This document shows positions 58,224-63,912 of a stretch of DNA of 63,912 nt, piece after piece. This stretch comes from Symbiodinium natans. Lineage: Eukaryota > Sar > Dinophyceae > Suessiales > Symbiodiniaceae. The number at the start of each line of letters is the position of its first letter. Position 1 is the stretch's first letter. The notes beneath the pieces are model-generated. The model was not told the DNA's origin and made no database searches. It saw only the letters and a program-made list of their open reading frames with translations. The stretch covers positions 1 to 63,912 of the forward strand of contig CAJNDS010000826.1 of assembly GCA_905221605.1 (NCBI GenBank), in the 5' to 3' direction. The translations under genes were made by a program, and so were the position numbers.

Positions 58224-58549
58224 CTCCACCGCAACCGAAGCATCTTTGTCAGTATTGAAAAGCACGCAAAGCACCTCCACGTCTTGTGTTCCCACCCCGG
58301 CTCGCTTGGCAATGGCAGCCTGGAGCACTGGCAGCTGCCTGGCACAGGATCAGGGAAGCTAAGCTCAACTTGTTTCCTCCACAACGGTGTCCAATGGTGT
58401 CCTCTGGCACCAGGGGCATCCCTCACGAGAGAAGACCATCAGAACCTGTCCGTTGCTCTGCACTCGCCTTCGACCCGCTGTGGCAATGGCACTTTGTACG
58501 CCGTGCCTGCTCGCGGCCTTTCTTGATAGCTTCGGTCATCTCACCCAAC
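58224..58549 (-). CDS. Thioredoxin-like domain, three exons
   Basis: Three minus-strand exons give one continuous thioredoxin-like fold only when noncanonical donors are allowed. Exon A (about 58549-58507) encodes LGEMTEAIKKGREQ; a 61-nt GC-AG intron follows. Exon B (58445-58402) encodes VLMVFSREGCPWCQ plus two bases; a 63-nt GA-AG intron follows. Exon C (58338-58224) encodes RQLPVLQAAIAKRAG, then DVEVLCVLFNTDKDASVAVE, before GAG|GTGTTT. The hydrophobic strand followed by CPWC is the redox-active-site layout of thioredoxin-fold proteins. The downstream half with the usual cis-Pro was not found; it should lie below 58220. It might catalyse disulfide exchange. The J-domain gene on the same strand ends less than 1 kb upstream, so both could be one transcript; this is unproven. 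Confidence 0.6.
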
Positions 58550-58949
58550 CTCACTGTCACTGTCAGCCACTGGGCGAAGGGATGGTCCTGTGCATTCGCC
58601 TCAGGGCTCCGGACAGTCGCTGCTGCCAGCCTTCGCTGACTGGCCCATTTCGATGCGTTGGGTCCGCAACACGCAAAAATTGCCTTACAGCTAAAACTTG
58701 AAGAACGCAACCTGTGGCCAACAAGCATCGCAAACCATCAAAATCGTCTGGACCAAGCTGTGTACCCATCGATCAGAACCTCCTCACCACTGTTCGGCGT
58801 GCCAACAGGCACCTCGGTGAACAGCAACTACACTCATCTCGTCCCATGCATTTCTCGCAGACACGAGGCAGCACAAGCACGTCTCATGGTTGATCCGCGA
58901 CACTGAGGACTCTGTCTCTCCAAGGCCATGCAGTTCTGTACCTGATTCA

Positions 58950-59164
58950 CGGGCCCCAAGCTTGACTGCCATAGCCGAGACTGCGACAACAGACATCGAA
59001 CACATGGCGCGGGACGTGGGACGTGTGAGCATGTGAAGATGCGCGGAGCTTATGAAGGAAAATGAAGCATATTTCTGTGCAGCCACAAACATCACCTCCG
59101 AAAACAGCCACAAACTAACCAACGAGGCTGTCTCAAACAAAGGATCACCATGCGACCATTGCAT
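58950..59164 (-). CDS. Candidate membrane-type exon
   Basis: A minus-strand open frame with two hydrophobic stretches (SLVSLWLFSEVMFVAAQ and MCSMSVVAVSAMAVKLGARE) ends near a possible AATCAG|GTACAG donor. It lies between the J-domain exons and the thioredoxin-like exons on the same strand, so it could link them. The family is not recognised and exon limits are uncertain. Confidence 0.3.
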
Positions 59165-59528
59165 GTCAAGCGCAAGCTGGAAGCACCTGCCATCGGTTCG
59201 AAGGATGACCGAGCCTCAGCAATTTAGGTGAACACCATGCACCGTGCATGTCTACATGGTCAGAAGCTGGGATCTGCACGCGCAAAACCCAAGGCGCAAC
59301 ATAGCTGGCGAGCAACAAAGCCAAAGCGCACCTTCTAACAGACCCGAGTCGCCCTTCCCCCCCTCCCCGGTGCCATCGGTGCATTTGCACAATGCAACAC
59401 AAGCTGGGAGCCATGCCAGGCCCATTTGGATGCATTTTCTCTTCGAGTCAGCAAAGCAAAGCCTCCGCAAATGCGCATGTGTTTGCGCGAAATGTGGATT
59501 CCGACCTTCCGCTGTCTCCCCTGCCTAC

Positions 59529-60456
59529 GACTGCTGCAGTCAAACCCGGCAGCACTTGGATCAAGAGATTCGGCGCCAAAACAAAGAGACCAAGGACAAC
59601 CAGAATTGCCATCGCCTGCATTGCGGTTTTCAACCGGCTCTCAAGCTCGAGACTCTAGCACAAAATCCGAAAGTCCAGCATGTCAACACAAGTGCTCGTC
59701 AAATTTCATCGCAGCCTTTCTCCTGTTCTGCAAGTCGGAATTTGGTCTGCTATCCTCCTCAGCCTTCCGTCGTGTCTGCAGGGCCATCATGCGCCCCACA
59801 ACTCTTGAACACCAACAGGCATCAACAACGACCTCGTGGCGACCTTCACCAGAAAATTGACGCCACATCTGCTCTGCTTCATCATAGCTGACCTGGGTCT
59901 GAACTTATGAACATAAACCCTTCAAGCGCTCGTGACGGTGCACAAACCACATGAACTCCATGAGCCAGGACACATAAGAGCGAGTTCCGCCAGTACGATC
60001 ATACCTGAATTCAATATAAGTTGGCTCATGACAAAAATGATAAAGGACACAAAACCATCAACCACAACAATACTACCTTGTGTCGGGGTCACTCTGCGCG
60101 TTTTTGCGGATCTCTCAACACCGAATATGCTTCGGAAATCCGCTTGAACCCGACCTGCGCTGCATCAAACACTGCTGTACTGCTTCACAGGGGACAAAGC
60201 ATGTATGGCAGCATGGCACATGCCACACCTCTGCATCTTTGACTTTGCTTTGGTTCTTGTCCGGGTGGTAACGTAATGCTAAACTCCTGTAAGCCTTGGC
60301 AATCTCTGCCTGGCAGCTCCGCACTTCCCATTCACGCTTGTTCACGCTGTACTTGCTTGAAAGACGGCCGCGGATGGCCTCACTGGCTGTCCGGGGTACG
60401 CCCAAAACAGCGTAATGATCTCCGGAAGAGAAATCCACCGGCACCGAGGATGCCAT
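59529..60456 (-). CDS. J-domain (DnaJ/Hsp40) protein with transmembrane segment, five exons
   Basis: Exon 1 (60456-60379) starts MASSVPVDFSS and reads HYAVLGVPRTASE; it is followed by a 69-nt GC-AG intron. Exon 2 (60309-60229) encodes AEIAKAYRSLALRYHPDKNQ and SKVKDAE, containing the HPD tripeptide that stimulates Hsp70 ATPase; then a 74-nt GT-AG intron. Exon 3 (60154-60093) encodes VGFKRISEAYSVLRDPQKRA; then a 205-nt intron. Exon 4 (59887-59690) restores DYDEAEQMWRQFSGEG and continues with a basic, charged linker ending AAMKFDEH. A 52-nt intron precedes exon 5 (59637-59529), which encodes RLKTAMQAMAILVVLGLFVL then APNLLIQVLPGL, a likely membrane helix; GT donor follows. All phases agree. The family recruits Hsp70 to substrates; the membrane helix suggests an ER or other endomembrane co-chaperone. 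The C-terminus is not assembled. The Met choice rests on its position just before the domain. Confidence 0.85.
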
Positions 60457-62283
60457 CCTGGCGGACTCCGAGTTGTTGAGCAGAAGCTGGCACAAAAACC
60501 CACAAAACGAGACGGCTCTTCCTGATCTGCGCACTTGCTCCAAATGTGCTCCGCTGGCACACCTAAATACAGTGGAGTTAGAATTTATGCTGTCCCAAGG
60601 CCACTGCGAACATTCTGCGGATCTGGTGCTACACAATGAATGCTGTATCTACTATCTGCCCAATCAAAACAGTCATCACACTTGCGTGGCACAAAAATGT
60701 CTGCATGAAACAGTCAAAACAAATGAATAGTCTCCCGCGTTGAGCCACACTCACAGCCAGGCACATGTTTGAATTGAAAAACACCTGCCACAAACCATCA
60801 AACAGCTCGTGATTGGCTAGAATGGGAAAGCATGGGAAGGCGTCCTACAAACGGACTGGATGCTGTTGGGTTTTAACGACGTGGGTTTTGGAGGCCTAAC
60901 TGCAAACTTGAGAGCAGGGCCAGCGAAAGTTGAGGCCCCGAAGGAGGCACGCCGGTGATTTTCGGCATGCAGGGCTTACGTTCAGTTGCCGCAGAAAAGG
61001 ATTCGCACTTTGGGACTTTTCGGTGCAGGCTCAGATAACCTTGGAATGTTTTTCGCATTGGGTTTACACTTCTTGCATAAATTCGGTTGCCAAGGTCAGG
61101 TAGCCCTAGCCGCCCTGGTCGAGGATACCACGCAAACGATAACTCGGCTAAACGCAAAGGGAAGGTGGCCCCTTGTGTCAACGTGCAAGCTGCATCTGGG
61201 GCTACCAGCAGCCGCCATTTGTTGGACGGCTTTGGGGGTTTGTCCAAGAGTTGCTGCCATTGTTTTCTAATTATCCTGGGAGACTGGGACTACTGGAGGG
61301 TGAATTGGCAGTGAAGGTGACCGAGACGAATGCATCGACTTACTCAGAGAAGAGCTTAAAAAGAGGATGTCTGCTCCGAATATACTTCAATAAGTTTGCA
61401 CACCACATGGATATGTTGACTAGCGGAGCTCGTGCGCAGGGCCGCGTGGAATTCTGCAAAACAACAGTAAAAGAAGCCAGCACCCTCCGCAGATGTTCAT
61501 GCGCCACACCCTCCTCGAACCGAGCGTGCTAAAACTAGGAGGCCAGGTCAGGTAAGTGCAGCAGCGGTGATCCACGATGTTTTGGCGGAGAGCGGTATGT
61601 CAAAGAAAAGAAGAGGCAAGGCTGAGAGAATGCCAGAATGGAACGTGAGCGCCATTCCTCCACGTTCACGTTGAAACCTACATCAGGCGCGAGCTGCATA
61701 GTACTGCTGAGCAAGAGCTACCACTGAGGGTGGGTAGCAATGGACGAAAGTAAGATGAATCAGTGGCATTATATTGGAAGCATGCCGATCCACCTGTTGG
61801 TGTCTCCGAAGACCGGAAAGTTGCTGGACGGCTTCAAGGAAAAGCTCGAAAGTTCCAGCAATGATGAATACGCCGCCCCATAGTGGTAGTGTGACTCTCG
61901 AAGCCTGAGAGGAGCAGAAGAAAGGTTTCCAGGTTTGGGTGCACCCCAGGCTGTTTGCAGGCCTGGAGTGGCTGGAAGCCCGAAACCCCTACGGCTTCGG
62001 GTTTAGGGCATTGAAGGCGCCGCGAACTCCAACAACGTTAACTCAACCTCTTCTGCCTTCCATTCCTGGACTTTCTGCTCCATCTGCCAGGGGCGCTTGG
62101 GAGGTTTAGGGTTAAGAGGATTTCAAGGGGTTTGGGGTTTTAGCACTTTTGGTTTCTAGGAGTTCCCAGTACCCAGAAAAAGAAAAGGTTGAAGTAGTGG
62201 AACCGACTGCTAAAAGGGGAGCAAGGAGTACAGGGTGTGAAAACTTGGTGGAGAGGCTTCTGAGGCAGATGTCTTCCCATCAT

Positions 62284-62473
62284 CCCATAAGAAACCCCCA
62301 AATCCTAAACCTTGCAAACCCCCCAACCCTAAACCCGAAACCCTAAACCCCGCTCAGGATCTGCTGAAGCCCCTTGCAAAGCCGGAATCGGCATTGCGAG
62401 AACCTGCTTGGGGTTCATGGGATTCAGATGGCTCAGATCTAGGGCCTTTAGGGTTTAGGGTTTAGGGTTTGGG
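62284..62473. repeat. Telomere-like remnants in opposite orientations
   Basis: CCAACCCTAAACCCGAAACC at about 62320-62350 faces GGGTTTAGGGTTTAGGGTTT at about 62450-62470. The two short arrays are inverted about 100 bp apart. Confidence 0.8.
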
Positions 62474-62510
62474 AGCCCTCAATTGAACCCGAACCCACAC
62501 TATTGGTTTT

Positions 62511-62747
62511 TTGGCTTTACCGGTTTCAGCTGGGGTGTTAGTCAGGGTCAGGAGGAATCTGGAGACTGTGGCCAAAGCAGCTGCTGGCACGTACCTTATC
62601 TTTGAAGTTGAGAAACTGTATCGATGTGTCGACCATCTCCTTCACATCCTGAGTTTGCTAATTCGGGAATATGAAGAACCCGATCGAGTCTCTCTCGCAC
62701 AAGTCAAACTAAACCTGACCTGTTCTGTTTCCACACAAAAATCGTGA
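62511..62747 (+). other. Open frame with helical composition, unplaced
   Basis: The plus-strand frame includes RRNLETVAKAAAGTYLIFEV, then EKLYRCVDHLLHILSLLIRE, then YEEPDRVSLAQVKLNL, a convincing amphipathic pattern. It would be on the strand opposite to all supported genes, sits directly after telomere-like repeats and has no recognised family. It could be a real plus-strand exon or coincidence. Confidence 0.28.
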
Positions 62748-62933
62748 TTCGGCACCGTCTGTCCAACCCGTTCCTGAAACGAGGCAGTGTCTGTACAACC
62801 CTCAGAACATGGCTTGTGCCAGTGCTGGTTTCGCGTATGCCCCTCAGTTAACCCACACTACGCTTGGAATGCGGCACGATCTGTGAGATTTGCAACACAG
62901 ATTGCGCCACCAGTCACAGGCTGCCTGAAGCAT

Positions 62934-63912
62934 CTAGGCTACTCGGGACAAGCGCACTGCCAGTTCATAATCACGCCGTATCTGCTCTTCCCTGCGTCTG
63001 CTGTCACTGGAACTGGCAGCAGTTTTTGTGTTCGTACTTGCTGGGACCTCTGTGCTGCGCGCTTGGGCAAGATGGCGAACTCGGCCATCCCACCGTGGCC
63101 AGCCCGAAATATTGCCACTGAAATGACCACAACTTGGACAAGCATTGCTGATTCGAGTCCTGCCACTGCTTTCATTGTGGTGGGTGCTCAAATTGTCGCA
63201 GCGGTCATGCAGCACTGGTCCAAAACCGCAACGCCCGCACTGATGTGCGCCTGGCAAGGCTGCTTTCAACTGATTTGCAAGCAGTTCCTGCGACAGGCCT
63301 GGCACCTGCCGCTCCCATTCTGCTGCCAGCTTGTTGAGCATCTGGTTTGCTTTCGCATGCTCTTCTGCACGGATCTGCTGCCGCTGTAGGCCCATATGCG
63401 TGTCAAAGAGCTCTGATGGCAAGTACTTGGCCATTGTCTGCTCGCTGAAAGAACCCTTGCAACGAGCATCGGCAGGCGCTCTGCAGGGGCACTCAAGAAA
63501 AGCACCCCGTTGACGAATCACAGCCTCGGGCTGGTCTTGCTCTGCACGGGCATACTTCTCAAAGCATAATGAACACAAGGAATGTGTGCCTTGTGAGCAT
63601 ACTGGCGCCTGGCCTGCAAGCACAGCTTCGTGGCAACTCACACATTTGCAAGCAACTGTCAACTTGCCCTGCAACGCTGTAAGCGTAGCTGCAAGCAGAG
63701 TTAGCAAACGCAAACTATCTTCAGCCGCGAATTTCGCTTGTAAATCTTCCAGGCTGCAGCGCACTGCCGACAATTGAACATTCACTTCATCCTCAGCAAG
63801 AATTATTTTTGCCTTCAGACGAACTGCAGGCACACCAGTTGCATCTGCACCAGAAGCTTCCACCTCATCACATGCCTTGAGCATCTCGTCAGGATTGCCA
63901 GCATCTACGGCA
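62934..63912 (-). CDS. RING/IBR-like zinc-binding protein, C-terminal part
   Basis: A single open minus-strand frame runs from the right edge of the window (open beyond 63912; first visible Met at 63884) to a stop at 62934. An N-terminal helical stretch (LLTLLAATLTALQGKLTVA) precedes a RING-type cluster: CKCVSCHEAV, then THSLCSLCFEKYARAEQ and LECPCRAPADARCKGSF. A charged helix (LNKLAAEWERQVPGL) leads to a second Cys/His cluster, CGRCGFGPVLHDRCDNL, then HH, then NACPSCGHFSGN and WPRWDG. The tail RREEQIRRDYELAVRLSRVA resembles a ubiquitin-interacting helix. The order of the clusters suggests an RBR-like E3 ligase or a relative, but the catalytic Cys of the last RING is not identified, so ligase activity is inference. 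The N-terminal part lies outside the window. Confidence 0.75.
   Translation of the reverse strand, partial: AVDAGNPDEMLKACDEVEASGADATGVPAVRLKAKIILAEDEVNVQLSAVRCSLEDLQAKFAAEDSLRLLTLLAATLTALQGKLTVACKCVSCHEAVLAGQAPVCSQGTHSLCSLCFEKYARAEQDQPEAVIRQRGAFLECPCRAPADARCKGSFSEQTMAKYLPSELFDTHMGLQRQQIRAEEHAKANQMLNKLAAEWERQVPGLSQELLANQLKAALPGAHQCGRCGFGPVLHDRCDNLSTHHNESSGRTRISNACPSCGHFSGNISGWPRWDGRVRHLAQARSTEVPASTNTKTAASSSDSRRREEQIRRDYELAVRLSRVA

Larger units (their letters stand above)
60640..62930. other. Intergenic stretch with telomere-like remnants and an unplaced open frame
   Basis: Lies between the start of the J-domain gene and the C-terminus of the RING/IBR-like gene. It contains TTTAGGG-like remnants (about 62100-62130, 62284-62348 and 62441-62473), in both orientations. 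No minus-strand exon chain was recognised. Confidence 0.5.

Noticed and set aside
60115-60636. Single 173-codon frame as the J-domain protein
   Set aside because: The unspliced frame interrupts the J domain with intron translation; the spliced model restores the canonical order of helices and the HPD motif.

Overview
The window reads as nuclear DNA of a dinoflagellate, most likely a Symbiodiniaceae-type genome. This is inferred from the exon signals, not from a database match. The evidence is: (i) coding information lies in small exons (about 40-120 nt) separated by short introns, many of which give a sensible reading frame only with GC or GA donors (AG|GC...AG|G), a recognised dinoflagellate habit; (ii) degenerate TTTAGGG-type telomere-like repeats lie inside the sequence; (iii) tandem and simple repeats are abundant; (iv) every exon supported by a motif or by conserved splice phase lies on the minus strand, as expected for unidirectional gene arrays. 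There are no bacterial-style operons, rRNAs, tRNAs that I can recognise, or CRISPR arrays.

Layout. 1-7270: strikingly AT-rich, stop-rich DNA with no recognisable gene and a sharp compositional edge at about 7.27 kb. 7.3-10.1 kb: GC-rich DNA with one possible minus-strand exon and degenerate repeats. 10.2-15.3 kb: a P-loop NTPase-like gene on the minus strand, followed at higher coordinates by a 1279-bp tandem array carrying three further copies that share a 1-nt deletion just after the Walker A motif. 16.3-20.2 kb: an array of about 880 bp per unit. 20.2-22.1 kb: a related 1053-bp spaced duplication. 22.2-33 kb: mostly unassignable sequence with a 253-bp duplication at 25.3 kb. 33.1-35.4 kb: small coiled-coil exons. 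37.4-50.3 kb: minus-strand exons, among them repeated copies of a Cys-rich module (CxxC ... [HR]WG ... LC[DEN]xC[YF] ... KxCxxC) whose exons keep similar length and compatible phase. 49.0-49.6 kb: a telomere-like block bordered by inverted short repeats. 51.6-53.9 kb: a minisatellite of G/C hairpins enclosed by inverted repeats. 58.2-58.6 kb: a thioredoxin-like domain in three exons. 59.5-60.5 kb: a J-domain (DnaJ) protein with a membrane segment in five exons. 62.9 kb to the right edge: the C-terminal part of a RING/IBR-like zinc protein.

The recognisable products are protein-quality-control types (J-domain co-chaperone, thioredoxin-like redox domain, possible E3 ligase) next to an unfamiliar zinc-module family. 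Nothing shows that they act together. Exon boundaries are my proposals from splice phase and protein continuity. No alignment or transcript evidence was available, and most of the window outside the named blocks cannot be assigned.
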